Assembly (NCBI GenBank): GCA_035527835.1 | Contig: DATKZS010000071.1 | Location: forward strand, 11,285-75,284 | DNA length: 64,000 nucleotides | From: DATKZS01 sp035527835 [NCBI: bacterium] | GTDB lineage: Bacteria > RBG-13-61-14 | Direction of reading: 5' to 3' | In this document: piece by piece, positions 45,693 through 54,854 of the stretch | Numbering within the stretch: the first letter of the stretch is position 1 | Layout of the letters: each line of letters starts with the position of its first letter | Notes under the pieces: model-generated | What the model was told of the DNA's origin: nothing | The model's database searches: none | The model's input: the letters and a program-made list of their open reading frames with translations, nothing else | Position numbers and translations under genes: made by a program

Positions 45693-46048
45693 ATTATTAA
45701 CAAGGATATTCAGGATTCCCAGGATAATTTCTGTTATTTTCACTCTTGTCCAAAATAGGCCGTAAGAAAACCGCCAAGACGCCAAGAGCGCCAAGGATCG
45801 CCAAGTAAATCATGATGTTTCTTTGCGGCCCCAAAAAGAACAGCTCCGGAGCGTTGGCCCCAACCGGCTTGGCTAACCGGCCGACGGGAGCGCCAAGCAA
45901 AAAACATTCGCACCCAAGCCCTCTTAAAATCTTGTTTAAAAATAATCCTTGGCGCTCTTGGCGTCTTGGCGGTTCTCCGGTCCGTTTATTTTGGACAGCA
46001 CTGGTTTTTTTTCATATCCTGAGCATCCTGAATATCCTTGTTAATAAT
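45693..46048. repeat. AACAAGGATATTCAGGAT inverted-repeat element, copy B, interrupted
   Basis: Two arms of 24 bases (45693-45716 and 46025-46048) are perfect inverted copies and share the core of copies A, C and D. Pairing extends inwards with CCAGGATAA-type bases. In the other copies the arms are separated by only tens of bases; here a ~262-bp element (45741-46002) sits between them. The copy lies between convergent genes, so intact it would form a bidirectional terminator-like hairpin. Confidence 0.8.
45741..46002. mobile_element. MITE-like inverted-repeat element, copy 1
   Basis: The ends are GTCCAAAATA (45748-45757) and TATTTTGGAC (45987-45996). Long inverted repeats inside them contain tandem CGCCAAGA-type units (ACCGCCAAGACGCCAAGAG and the complement). 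A smaller inverted pair ATGTTTCTT/AAGAAACAT lies within. No transposase is encoded; the open frames inside are low-quality. It is inserted inside the AACAAGGAT element, copy B. Copies 2 and 3 are at 60023-60283 and 63656-63917. Confidence 0.8.
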
Positions 46049-46083
46049 TCTTGGAAGGCTTATTTTTCGAACTACTAGCGACG

Positions 46084-47244
46084 CTATTGCCATCTGAAAA
46101 TCTTGAGCGCGACCACGAAGCTCATGACCCCCCATACCAGCAGCACGATCATGGCCGGCCAGATGGAAAAGATGGACGCCCCGTCGTTCATGATCGCCCG
46201 GAGCGCGTCGTTCAGCGCCGTCAGCGGCAGCGCCCGGATGAACGGGTGCGTGAACTCGGGAAAGCGCGAGTAGGCGAAGAACGAGCCCGACAACAGCCAC
46301 ATCGGCAGCATCACGAAGTTCATCCACCCCGACACCGCCTCCACGCTCCGCGACCGCGCCGCCGTCAGCAGCCCGAGACCGGCGAACGTCATCGCCCCGA
46401 TGATCGTCACCAGCGTGAGCGAAGCGATCGAGCCGTGAACCTTCACCCCGAACACCACCCACCCGAACCCGATCAGCGCCACCACCTCCAGCACCAAAAA
46501 CACCAGGCGCGAGAGCATGAACGACAGCAGGAAGTGCGGCCGCCGCATCGGCGTCGCCGTGAGCAGCCGCAGCAGCTTCCGGGTCCGCGCCTGCACGATG
46601 TTGAAGCCCACGCCCCACATCCCGCTGCCCATCAGGTTGAGGCCGATCAGGCCCGGGATCAGAAAATCTATGTAGCGCGCGCCCGACTCGCTCACGAACC
46701 GGTCCCGCGCCCGGATCACGTCTCGCCGGCCCAGGCCCCGCTGCAACTCATTGTCCACCACCAGCCGCGCCGCGCGGCTCTGCGGCCGCGTCGGGTCGTA
46801 AAGGAACGAGAAGGAAGCGGGCGGGGCCGCGTTGACGCCCGGCGCGTCCGGCGCCTCAGCCTGGCCGCCGCCGGGGGGAGCGATCACCAGGTCGGCCTTG
46901 CCCGTGCGCAGCCACTGCGCCGCATCCTCTTTAGTGAGCAGCGTCGCCTTGATGTCGGCGGAGCGCGAGAGCATATCCATAACCATCGCGGCCCGCGGCG
47001 TCGTGTTCTCGACGCCCACGACGGCCTGTTCCGGCGCGCGGTTCCGAAAAGCTATTCCCAGCGCCAGCGCGAGCAGCACCGGAAAGATGAAGACCCAGAA
47101 CACCGCTTCCGGCTCGCGCCCGAACTCGCGCACCCGCGCCAGCGTCAGCTCCCACAACGGATTGAGGTTCGTTACGCTCCCGATCCCGCTCTCGCCCCAC
47201 GCCGACCCCTTCCCGCCTCCGCCATCTTGCCCATCGTCAGGCAT
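46084..47244 (-). CDS. ABC-2 type transporter permease
   Basis: 386 residues. One N-terminal helix (EAVFWVFIFPVLLALALGIAF, about 46-66) is followed by a large extracytoplasmic domain and then five helices in the C-terminal half (from about 186). LNLMGSGMWGVGFNIV and RRPHFLLSFMLSRLVFLV mark the membrane core of the ABC-2 family (YhgE/YadH-like). It partners the ATPase encoded immediately upstream (eight-base overlap), forming an exporter. The substrate is unknown (drug, lipid or polysaccharide are possible). Confidence 0.9.
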   Translation of the reverse strand: MPDDGQDGGGGKGSAWGESGIGSVTNLNPLWELTLARVREFGREPEAVFWVFIFPVLLALALGIAFRNRAPEQAVVGVENTTPRAAMVMDMLSRSADIKATLLTKEDAAQWLRTGKADLVIAPPGGGQAEAPDAPGVNAAPPASFSFLYDPTRPQSRAARLVVDNELQRGLGRRDVIRARDRFVSESGARYIDFLIPGLIGLNLMGSGMWGVGFNIVQARTRKLLRLLTATPMRRPHFLLSFMLSRLVFLVLEVVALIGFGWVVFGVKVHGSIASLTLVTIIGAMTFAGLGLLTAARSRSVEAVSGWMNFVMLPMWLLSGSFFAYSRFPEFTHPFIRALPLTALNDALRAIMNDGASIFSIWPAMIVLLVWGVMSFVVALKIFRWQ

Positions 47245-48229
47245 CGCGCAACTTCCTCCCCGTCAGCTTGATGAAAACGTCTTCCAGCGTCGCCTGGTGC
47301 GTGGTCATCGCGTCAAGCCGGAGCCGCCGCCGCGAAAGCTCGTCAAGCAGCGCCGGCAGCGTCACCGCCGTGTTCGAGACGTGCAGCAGAAAATCGTGGT
47401 TCTTCATGCTCACCCCCGTCACTCCCGGAAGCCCGCTCAACTCCGAATTCTCCATGGCGCCGTCAACGCTGAACTCGATCACCTGGTCCGCGCCCAACGA
47501 TGTGATCAGCTCGGAAGGGCTCCCCAGCGCCATCAGCCTCCCGTGGTCCATGATCGCCACCCGGTCGCACAAGCGCGACGCCTCCTCCATGTAATGCGTG
47601 GTCAAAAGCACCGTGATGCCGCGCCGGTGAAAATCCTCCACCAGCGCCCACACCTGGATCCGGGCCTGCGGGTCGAGCCCGGTCGTCGGCTCATCCAGAA
47701 ACAGCAGCTCCGGGTCGCCCACCAGCGCGCACGCCAGCGCCAGCCGCTGCTTCTGTCCGCCGGATAATTTTCCCACCCGCGCCTTCTCCTTTTCCGTGAG
47801 CTCCACGATCCGGATCACGTCCTCGATGTCGTGACCCCGCGCGTAAAAGCTCCGGAACAGCCGCACCACTTCCTCCACCGTCAGCTTCTCCGGGAACTGC
47901 GTCTCCTGGAGCTGCACCCCCAGGCGGCCCCGCAGCTCCGCGTCGCGGCCCTGGCCCCACTTACGCCCCAGCACCTCCACCTCACCCCGGTCCGGCGGAG
48001 TCAGACCCTCCAATATTTCCACCGTCGTCGTCTTGCCCGCGCCGTTCGGACCGAGCAGGCCGAAGCACTCGCCCTCCCGCACCTCAAGGTCAAGACCATT
48101 GACCGCGACCACGTCGGCATAGCTCTTCACCAATCCCTTGCAGCGCAGCGCAAAATTTTCCGGAGACTCCCCCGCCATCCCTCTCACTTCACCGCTTTCC
48201 TCTGACACTTCCTCACTCCTCGCCATCAT
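47237..48229 (-). CDS. ABC transporter ATP-binding protein
   Basis: About 330 residues. Walker A GPNGAGKTTT, the signature LSGGQKQRLALA, Walker B LLFLDEPTTGLDPQ and the switch His in LLTTHYMEEA are all present in order. The C-terminal ~100 residues form the DUF4162-like extension common in ABC-2 type exporters (nodI/ccmA type). The ATG at 48229 (48226 also ATG) is preferred over 48334, whose extra residues lie over the YgiQ gene. A start at 48178 is also possible. It is divergent from the radical SAM gene. Confidence 0.92.
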   Translation of the reverse strand: MMARSEEVSEESGEVRGMAGESPENFALRCKGLVKSYADVVAVNGLDLEVREGECFGLLGPNGAGKTTTVEILEGLTPPDRGEVEVLGRKWGQGRDAELRGRLGVQLQETQFPEKLTVEEVVRLFRSFYARGHDIEDVIRIVELTEKEKARVGKLSGGQKQRLALACALVGDPELLFLDEPTTGLDPQARIQVWALVEDFHRRGITVLLTTHYMEEASRLCDRVAIMDHGRLMALGSPSELITSLGADQVIEFSVDGAMENSELSGLPGVTGVSMKNHDFLLHVSNTAVTLPALLDELSRRRLRLDAMTTHQATLEDVFIKLTGRKLRDA

Positions 48230-48290
48230 TATGCGCACCGTTACCAGGGCTTTCAACCAGGGAGCGGCGCGTGTGCTATGCTTGATTATA

Positions 48291-50141
48291 ATGTCTAAAA
48301 AACAAAATTCCGGAAACGCCGCCTTCCTTCCCATGGACCGCGATGAGATGCGCCGGACCGGATGGAACGGGATTGACGTGCTGATCGTGACCGGCGACGC
48401 CTACGTTGACCATCCGTCCTTCGGCGCCGCGCTGCTCGGCCGCTGGCTCGCGCATCATGGCTTCCGCGTCGGTATCGTGGCCCAGCCGCGATGGGACACC
48501 ACCGCCGACGTGGCGCGGCTGGGCCGGCCGCGCCTCTTCGCGGGCGTCACCGCCGGCGCGCTCGACTCGATGCTCGCGCATTACACCGCCTTCCGCAAAA
48601 AGCGCTCCGATGACGCCTACACGCCCGGCGGCCGTTCCGGAGCGCGGCCGGAACGCGCCACCATGGTTTACGCCTCGCTCCTCAAGAACGCCTTCCCCGG
48701 CCTGCCCGTGGTCATCGGCGGCATCGAGGCCTCGCTGCGCCGCGCCTCCCACTACGACTTCTGGTCCGACAAGCTCCGCCGCTCCATCCTCCTCGACAGC
48801 AAGGCCGACCTGATCGTCTACGGCATGGCCGAGCGCGCCGTCCTCGAAATCGCGCGCCGCCTGGCCTCCGGGTCCGCGCTTCAAGGGATCCCCGGCGCCG
48901 TTTTCGCCCCGCGGCGCTCCGGGCCCGCCTTCTCATTCCCGGAGCGCGCCCGCGTCGTGCGCCTGCCGTCGCACGAGGAAATCCTGGACGATCCACGCAA
49001 GCTCATGGACGCGACGCTCGCGCTCGAGCGCCAGATGCACGACGGCGCGTCATGGGCCATCCAGTCCTCCGCCGGCCGCGACGTCATCATCGCGCCCCCG
49101 GCCCCGCCGCTCTCCACTTCCGAGCTCGACCTGCTCTACTCCCTTCCCTTCACGCGCTTGGCCCATCCGTCGTATCATGATCCCGTGCCCGCGCTCTCGA
49201 TGATCCAGTTCAGCATCACCTCGCACCGCGGCTGCGCCGGCGGCTGCACCTTCTGCTCGCTCGCGCTGCACCAGGGCCGGCGCATCGCCTCCCGCGGCGC
49301 GGACTCGATCATCGCGGAGGCCCGGAGGCTCGCTGAGCACGGCGACTTCAAGGGGAGCATCACCGACGTCGGCGGCCCGAGCGCGAACATGTGGGGCGCG
49401 GCCTGCGCCAGTGACCCGGCCCAATGCCGGCGCGCGAGCTGCCTCCATCCGAAAATCTGCGCGAGCTTCCAGGCCAACCAGGCGGCGCAGCTCAAGCTGC
49501 TGCGGACAGTGGCGCGCCTGCATGGAATTAAGCACGTGCGCGTGGCCAGCGGCCTGCGTCACGACCTGGCGCTCACGGACGATGCCTATGCGCAAGGGCT
49601 GATCGCCGGCTTCGTGGGCGGACAGCTCAAGCTCGCTCCCGAACACGCCTCCGAGCGCGTGCTCCGGCTCATGCGCAAGCCATCCTTCCGCTCGTTCACG
49701 CTGTTCCTGGAAAAGTTCGAGGCCTGCTCGCGCGAGTCAGGCAAGGAGCAGTACATTGTGCCGTATCTGATCAGCGCCTTCCCCGGCTGCACCGGCCGGG
49801 ACATGGAGGCACTGGCGCGATGGTTCGCATCGAGGGGCTGGAAGCCGCGCCAGGTCCAGTGTTTCATCCCCACGCCCGGCACCGTCGCCACCGCCATGTA
49901 CTACGCCGGCATTGATACCCAAGGAAAATCCATTCACGTGCCCCGCTCCGATGCCGAGCGCCGCCTCCAGCATCAAATGCTCACGGACCTCATCACGGAG
50001 TCAGCAGCAGATGATCGGCCGCTCGCGCCTTCACCTTTTCCGCGTCCATCACCGCGGTCACGTATTCGCCGCCCAGCCACAGCTGGTGCATGTCGTCGTA
50101 ATGCGGCGAGAGCCACTGCCCGGACTCGGAGCCGTCAATGA
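48291..50141 (+). CDS. YgiQ family radical SAM protein
   Basis: About 616 residues. The radical SAM cluster motif C-x3-C-x2-C is in HRGCAGGCTFCSLALHQGR (about 317-327), preceded by the conserved SITSHRGC. The N-terminal part with VTGDAYVDHPSFGAALLGRWL and VVIGGIEASLRRASHYDFWSDKLRRSIL is a signature of the UPF0313/YgiQ family. The function is unproven. The ATG at 48291 was chosen because the frame upstream lies over the ABC gene. The last ~45 residues (RPLAPSPFPRPSPRSR and beyond) are low-complexity and antisense to the penicillin acylase C-terminus. Confidence 0.92.
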   Translation: MSKKQNSGNAAFLPMDRDEMRRTGWNGIDVLIVTGDAYVDHPSFGAALLGRWLAHHGFRVGIVAQPRWDTTADVARLGRPRLFAGVTAGALDSMLAHYTAFRKKRSDDAYTPGGRSGARPERATMVYASLLKNAFPGLPVVIGGIEASLRRASHYDFWSDKLRRSILLDSKADLIVYGMAERAVLEIARRLASGSALQGIPGAVFAPRRSGPAFSFPERARVVRLPSHEEILDDPRKLMDATLALERQMHDGASWAIQSSAGRDVIIAPPAPPLSTSELDLLYSLPFTRLAHPSYHDPVPALSMIQFSITSHRGCAGGCTFCSLALHQGRRIASRGADSIIAEARRLAEHGDFKGSITDVGGPSANMWGAACASDPAQCRRASCLHPKICASFQANQAAQLKLLRTVARLHGIKHVRVASGLRHDLALTDDAYAQGLIAGFVGGQLKLAPEHASERVLRLMRKPSFRSFTLFLEKFEACSRESGKEQYIVPYLISAFPGCTGRDMEALARWFASRGWKPRQVQCFIPTPGTVATAMYYAGIDTQGKSIHVPRSDAERRLQHQMLTDLITESAADDRPLAPSPFPRPSPRSRIRRPATAGACRRNAARATARTRSRQ

Positions 50142-52632
50142 CCAGCAGCGCGCCGTCCGGGTCGCCCAGATCCATGATGTGCCGAAAGCACGGACCCATC
50201 AGCGTCTTGTACGGCTTCCTCCCGAACCCCGCCGCCTTGGCCATGCGCACCGTCTGGTCCGCGCCCAGGTGCGGGAACGGACCCACCGACATCACGCCGC
50301 CCGGACCGAGCCCGAGCAGGTGGTAGAACTTGATGTAGTGGATCTTGCCCCAGCGCCGGTCCTCCGGGTCAGGACCGTATTTCTTCTCCACCCGCGCCAT
50401 GGCGTCGCCCAGCGACTTCACGATCATATCGTCCATGTCCTCCACCACGCCCCCGGTGCGCACGTCGTCGAAGAATTCCGACGAGCCGCGCGTAAGCCAG
50501 ATGTTGATCGCCATGTCCGGATACCCCTCGAACTGCAAGTGCTTGACCCCGCCCTTGCCCGCCTCGTCCTCCAAAGTGTTGCGCATTAAATCCTTCACGA
50601 ACTCGAAGAAGATCACCGTGGCGGTCGAGTCCAGGTCCGCCTCGTAATCCCAGTTCTTGAGCTCCGCGGCCGCCCGCAGCACCCGCGGGTCCGTGACCTT
50701 CTTATCGGTTACCGCGCGCAGGATGATGGGCACCTCCCACTCCGCCCGCCGCACGTAAACGTCGTTCTGGATACGCTCCATGTCCTTCATATCCAGCGGA
50801 GTGAGTTCTTGAATCAGCTCCTCGATCCGCATCCCGCGCCACGGCTCGCCGTAGCTGGTCGCGAAAACGTACGGGTACCATTCCGCGTCCACCACCTCGC
50901 CGTTGGCGCTGGCCATGTAGCCGCGCGCCGGGTCAATGCCGTGCGGCAGCTCCATGGTCGGGATGAAGCCGGTCCAGTCAAACCCGCCGGAGGCGCCGGG
51001 CACGGGCAGCACTCCGATGCCCTTGCCCCGCACCGGCACCAGTCCGCCGGGCAGGTACGCGATGCGGCCGTCCCAATCCGCGGCGATCCAGTTCTGATTG
51101 GGCAGGTCGAGCAGGTCCATGGCCCGGATGAAATCGTCGAGCGATTGCCCGCGCATCAGGAGATCGTAAGCCATGCAGATGTTCTTGACCTCGAACTTTT
51201 GCGGCAGCGCCCGGAAGCGCGCGATGAACTCGTCCGGCGAGCGCGAGCTAACGGCCAGCTCGAAGGCCCTGAGGTCGCGGCTAAGGTCCCACCCGGTCCA
51301 CCGTAGCGCCACCGGCGGCGTGCCCGGCGGCAGGTCCGGCGCGATCTCGTTCATGATCGGCCCGTGCACGCTCTGCCTGATCTTGAGCTCGCGCCCGACG
51401 AGCCGCGAGCCCACCCGCACCCTGATGGTCTCCGTCCGCTCGATAAACGGCCTCCACTCGCCCCGGTACAGGTACATGCCCGGCCGCTTCGGGTCCACCG
51501 TCTCCACGAACAGGTCCTGCACGTCGGACCGCGAGGTCGTCGCGCCCCACGCCAGCCGCCGCGTGTGCCCGAGCACGATGTAGGGGTTCCCGGGGAACGA
51601 CGCCCCGAAGGCGTCAATTCCCGCGCCCATGAGGTGCATCAGGTAAAACAGCGACGGCTCCATGTGGTTGAGGTGAGGATCGTTGCACAGAATGGCGTTG
51701 CCGCTCGCGGTCAATTTTCCCGACACCACCCAGTTATTGGAGCCGAACGACGGATCAATGCGCAGCGCGAGCCGCACCGCCTGCTCGGCCAGCAATAATT
51801 TCATGGCGGCGTTACCGGTAAGGGCCGGCGCTTCCCCCAGCTCCTCGTCCGACGGCCGGCCGCCCGGCGGCAGCGCGCGCGGCGACGCGAGCTTGTTGGC
51901 CAGTATCTCTTTAGGCACGATGGCGATGCCGGGCCCTCCGAACAGCGGGAACAGCTCCCATCCCTTCTCCTCTCCGAACTTCTTGATGGCCGCAAAGCGG
52001 TTTAATTCGACCTCCATGTTCCCGCACAACATGCTCCCGATGAACCGGCCGAACGACTCGCAGTCCGCCGGGGTCCAGTGCTCGGGCCTGATCCTCAAGA
52101 TCTGGAACTCCACCGGCAACTGCTCCCATTTCTGGTGCGAGTCAATGAAGGCGTTGACCCCGCCGCAAAACGACTGCAACTGCCCGTACACGCGCGGGTC
52201 GGTCTCGCGCACCAGGGCCGCCGCGACTTCACCCATGTATTTCATGCCCATGATCCGCTGCCGCCGGTCAATGGCGGCGGTGGAAAGCGAATAGCCGCTC
52301 ATCCGCACGCCGGGCACTCCGACGTCTCCGAAGATTTCGGCCATCCGGCCCTGGGCCAGCGCGCGGAACAGAATCATCTCCCACAGCCGGTCCTGGGCCT
52401 GCACGTAACCCGCCGCGAAGAACAGGTCATGCTCGTTGTCCGCCATGATGTGCGGAATGCCGTAAGCGTCGCGGTAAACGTTCACCTCGGCCCTCAGCCC
52501 CTCCACCTTGAGCGCGCCGCCAACCGCGGGCAGCGACGGATTCTTCTCATACCCGTTCATCGCGCTGAAACACGACATCAGCGCCATGAGCGCGACGAGC
52601 GGCAAACATATCTTCAGCTTCCTCGTCATCAT
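49993..52632 (-). CDS. Penicillin acylase family (Ntn-hydrolase) lipoprotein
   Basis: About 879 residues. The N-terminus MMTRKLKICLPLVALMALMSC has a lipobox ending at Cys21, so the protein is probably membrane-anchored outside the cytoplasm. Alpha and beta chains are separated at FGSNNWVVSG, where Ser298 is the expected N-terminal nucleophile after autoprocessing. GASFPGNPYIVLGHTRRLAWGATTSRSDVQDLF follows in the beta chain. The family includes penicillin and acyl-homoserine-lactone acylases; the substrate is open. The ribosome site GGGAGGTTG before the ATG at 52632 supports this start. It overlaps the YgiQ gene tail to tail. Confidence 0.9.
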   Translation of the reverse strand: MMTRKLKICLPLVALMALMSCFSAMNGYEKNPSLPAVGGALKVEGLRAEVNVYRDAYGIPHIMADNEHDLFFAAGYVQAQDRLWEMILFRALAQGRMAEIFGDVGVPGVRMSGYSLSTAAIDRRQRIMGMKYMGEVAAALVRETDPRVYGQLQSFCGGVNAFIDSHQKWEQLPVEFQILRIRPEHWTPADCESFGRFIGSMLCGNMEVELNRFAAIKKFGEEKGWELFPLFGGPGIAIVPKEILANKLASPRALPPGGRPSDEELGEAPALTGNAAMKLLLAEQAVRLALRIDPSFGSNNWVVSGKLTASGNAILCNDPHLNHMEPSLFYLMHLMGAGIDAFGASFPGNPYIVLGHTRRLAWGATTSRSDVQDLFVETVDPKRPGMYLYRGEWRPFIERTETIRVRVGSRLVGRELKIRQSVHGPIMNEIAPDLPPGTPPVALRWTGWDLSRDLRAFELAVSSRSPDEFIARFRALPQKFEVKNICMAYDLLMRGQSLDDFIRAMDLLDLPNQNWIAADWDGRIAYLPGGLVPVRGKGIGVLPVPGASGGFDWTGFIPTMELPHGIDPARGYMASANGEVVDAEWYPYVFATSYGEPWRGMRIEELIQELTPLDMKDMERIQNDVYVRRAEWEVPIILRAVTDKKVTDPRVLRAAAELKNWDYEADLDSTATVIFFEFVKDLMRNTLEDEAGKGGVKHLQFEGYPDMAINIWLTRGSSEFFDDVRTGGVVEDMDDMIVKSLGDAMARVEKKYGPDPEDRRWGKIHYIKFYHLLGLGPGGVMSVGPFPHLGADQTVRMAKAAGFGRKPYKTLMGPCFRHIMDLGDPDGALLVIDGSESGQWLSPHYDDMHQLWLGGEYVTAVMDAEKVKARAADHLLLTP

Positions 52633-52696
52633 CAACCTCCCATAAAAAAAGGCGCCGCATGGCGACGGCCGCCGGCGGCGACACCAACTGACGCTT

Positions 52697-53344
52697 CTAA
52701 GCCTCTTCCGCCGCACCGCCGCCGAGCGGCTGCCAGTCCTCCCCCATGTACAGCGGCAGCTCCGCCGCGCAAACCGGCCCGATCTCCACCGGCCGGCCAA
52801 TCAGCAGCTCCAGCTCGCCGGCGAGCACGGATGCGAGCCCGGGCAGGATGACGCGCGTGCTCACGCGGTCCGGCTTGATGCGCAACGGTTCCAGCGCCGC
52901 GGCGATCTTCCCGGCGGTCAGCGATTTGAAGATCATGGCCATGTCCACGGTATGGCCCAGCGTGTCAACCTTGAGGAGCTTCATGGGAGTTGAGGTCATG
53001 GACAGGAGCGCCAGCATCACGGCCTCGCTGAACTCGGAGTTGCCGGTGACGAGCACGGGGGAGGTCTCGTCGGTTTCCAAGAGCTCGACCAATCCGGTCG
53101 CCGTGGGCCGCGGCGCGTCCAGCATCGGCGTTGACGGAAGCACCTCTCCCGCCCGGACCGCGAGGCGGAAGGCCTCCACTCTCCACGCCGGCCAGTGCGG
53201 GCACGATCCGGCCTGGACCCGGCCCTCCTGAAGCCGGCCCAGGAATTCCTCGAACGAGCCCACCTTGCACAGCTCGCACGTGTCCTCCCCGCAATACTTG
53301 CGCAGGTCCATCCGGCCAAGATACAGGTCAGCCGCGCGCGCCAT
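52697..53344 (-). CDS. Corrinoid iron-sulfur protein-like (CdhD/AcsC-related)
   Basis: About 215 residues. The N-terminus carries Cys18, Cys23, Cys26 and Cys48 (KYCGEDTCELCK...GSCPHW), similar to the Fe-S motif at the start of the gamma subunit of CO dehydrogenase/acetyl-CoA synthase. The rest resembles the C-terminal corrinoid-associated domain of that subunit: SPVLVTGNSEFSEAVMLALL, KVDTLGHTVDMA, RVILPGLASVLAGELELLIGRPVEIGP and AAELPLYM. The TIM-barrel middle of AcsC/CdhE is missing, so this is a short form (about half length). GAGGAG before the ATG at 53344 supports the start. No acetyl-CoA pathway genes are nearby. The function is unknown. Confidence 0.65.
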   Translation of the reverse strand: MARAADLYLGRMDLRKYCGEDTCELCKVGSFEEFLGRLQEGRVQAGSCPHWPAWRVEAFRLAVRAGEVLPSTPMLDAPRPTATGLVELLETDETSPVLVTGNSEFSEAVMLALLSMTSTPMKLLKVDTLGHTVDMAMIFKSLTAGKIAAALEPLRIKPDRVSTRVILPGLASVLAGELELLIGRPVEIGPVCAAELPLYMGEDWQPLGGGAAEEA

Positions 53345-53460
53345 GGCAATCTCCTCAAGCACCGGCATTACAATTGGGAGCGGCGAATGGTGGACGCTCC
53401 GCCAGGGGCGCGGCGTGACGCGCCCTCACGGAGCCGGGGTTCCAGGAAGGTGATGAGCGA

Positions 53461-54792
53461 TCAGAACGCCACGCCGACCCTCGCCCGATAGTTTATGTCG
53501 GATGTATCGTGGCGGTCAACATAGGGCGACGATGCGTCGAACCATTGCCAGATGGCGGCGGTCTGGAAGAAGACGCCGGGTTTGAGGAACCAGTTGAGGC
53601 CGAGGTAGAGGTCATGCGCGGTCTCGTTGACTGATGGCCGGCCCAGCGCGGCTGAGGCGAGGCTCACCTCGCGGCCGGGAACCGCGGTGTCGCCCATGAT
53701 CCATTTCTCGCCCGTCTGATAGCTGACCACGCCGTAGCGCGCGGCGAGCTCGAGCGCTCCCCAGTCGCGCGACGGCTGCAGGTTGGCCTCCGCGTTTTCG
53801 CCGGTGATGACCCAGACCAGGAACGCGTTCCATCCCAGTTCCTCGAGCGGCTCCAGGTCGCGCCCGGTGGCCTTGTCCGCGCCGCCCGTCCGCAGATCCA
53901 CGGTTACGCCGTCGCGCTCCTCCCGCGACGAGATGATCTCGCCGCCCACCCACAACGAGCGATAGCGCCATTCCGCGTCGCCTTCCCACCGCGTCCGATA
54001 ACCGTCAACCGGGATGGGCGCGAAGAACGCGAGCTCGTTCATGGTCTTGCCGCCGAACGATTTTGTCAGGTCCCGCTCCGGAGCGCGGCGTCCGCGCGCA
54101 TAAGATACGGCCATGTCGGCCGCGCCGGGAAAATCATCAAACATCGAGTCAAAGCGCAGGACCACGCGGCCGACGTACTCGAAGTCGTCGTCGGTGTTGG
54201 GGGTGACGATGGGCTCGCCGGTGTAGCAGCCGAGATAGACGTTGACGGCGCCGGCGCCGGGATGGAACACGAGCGACGCGCCCTGGCTGCGGCGCAGCTC
54301 GAGGTTGGCGGCCAGCGACCGCTCCATGAACGGCTGGCCCGAGGCGTAACTCGCAAGCCGCTCCTCGCTGAACGGCATCTTCATGAGGCCGGCGTTCAAA
54401 TCCAGCCACGGCGTGAACGGGATCATGACCATGGCATCGAGGATCGGGGTCTGCGCGACGTCGAACGCGCCCTGCATGTAAAAGCCGATCCGGTCCCAGA
54501 GCTTGGCCCGGAGCTGGATGCGGGCCCGCCGCTCGAAGATGTTGTTCTCCTGCGAGCCCACGTCCTTGATGTATTGCTCGCCGTCATCGAACCCGACGTA
54601 GTCAATGTGGATGGAGCTGTGGATTTCAAGACGCACGCCCGGAGAGGAGATCACCGCCGGCATGGTCCCCATCTCGATGCCGGAGCGCGGCGGCGGCGAG
54701 GGCTTCTCCTCGGCCCCCGCCGCGGGAAAAGACGCCGTCATGCAAATCAGCGAAAAACTCAATATCGCCGCGCACACCCTCGGCCTCGACAT
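53461..54792 (-). CDS. Outer-membrane porin-like protein (phosphate-selective porin type)
   Basis: 443 residues. A signal peptide (MSRPRVCAAILSFSLICMTASFPAAGA) precedes a beta-rich body of alternating aromatic strands, and the last residue is Phe after ARVGVAF, the classic outer-membrane insertion signature. Segments such as FERRARIQLRAKLWDRIGFYMQGAFD and PFTPWLDLNAGLMKMPFSEERL resemble the OprO/OprP family (PF07396). It would form a diffusion channel; the ion or solute is not known. It lies 61 bases beyond the response-regulator cluster on the same strand. Confidence 0.85.
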   Translation of the reverse strand: MSRPRVCAAILSFSLICMTASFPAAGAEEKPSPPPRSGIEMGTMPAVISSPGVRLEIHSSIHIDYVGFDDGEQYIKDVGSQENNIFERRARIQLRAKLWDRIGFYMQGAFDVAQTPILDAMVMIPFTPWLDLNAGLMKMPFSEERLASYASGQPFMERSLAANLELRRSQGASLVFHPGAGAVNVYLGCYTGEPIVTPNTDDDFEYVGRVVLRFDSMFDDFPGAADMAVSYARGRRAPERDLTKSFGGKTMNELAFFAPIPVDGYRTRWEGDAEWRYRSLWVGGEIISSREERDGVTVDLRTGGADKATGRDLEPLEELGWNAFLVWVITGENAEANLQPSRDWGALELAARYGVVSYQTGEKWIMGDTAVPGREVSLASAALGRPSVNETAHDLYLGLNWFLKPGVFFQTAAIWQWFDASSPYVDRHDTSDINYRARVGVAF

Positions 54793-54854
54793 TATGATTA
54801 CTCCTTTTCCAGGCTGGCGGATATTCTAGCAAACCAGCACGCTCAAGGAAACAT

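Noticed and set aside
45697-45900. Open frames inside the MITE-like elements (minus strand, MIYLAILGALGVLAVFLRPILDK-type)
   Set aside because: Similar frames occur in all three copies because the DNA is repeated, but they have no ribosome site, no recognisable family and run over the terminal inverted repeats.
46051-47271. 406-codon frame opposite the ABC permease
   Set aside because: The translation is dominated by His, Arg, Pro and Gln with no hydrophobic core, and the minus strand encodes a normal ABC-2 permease.
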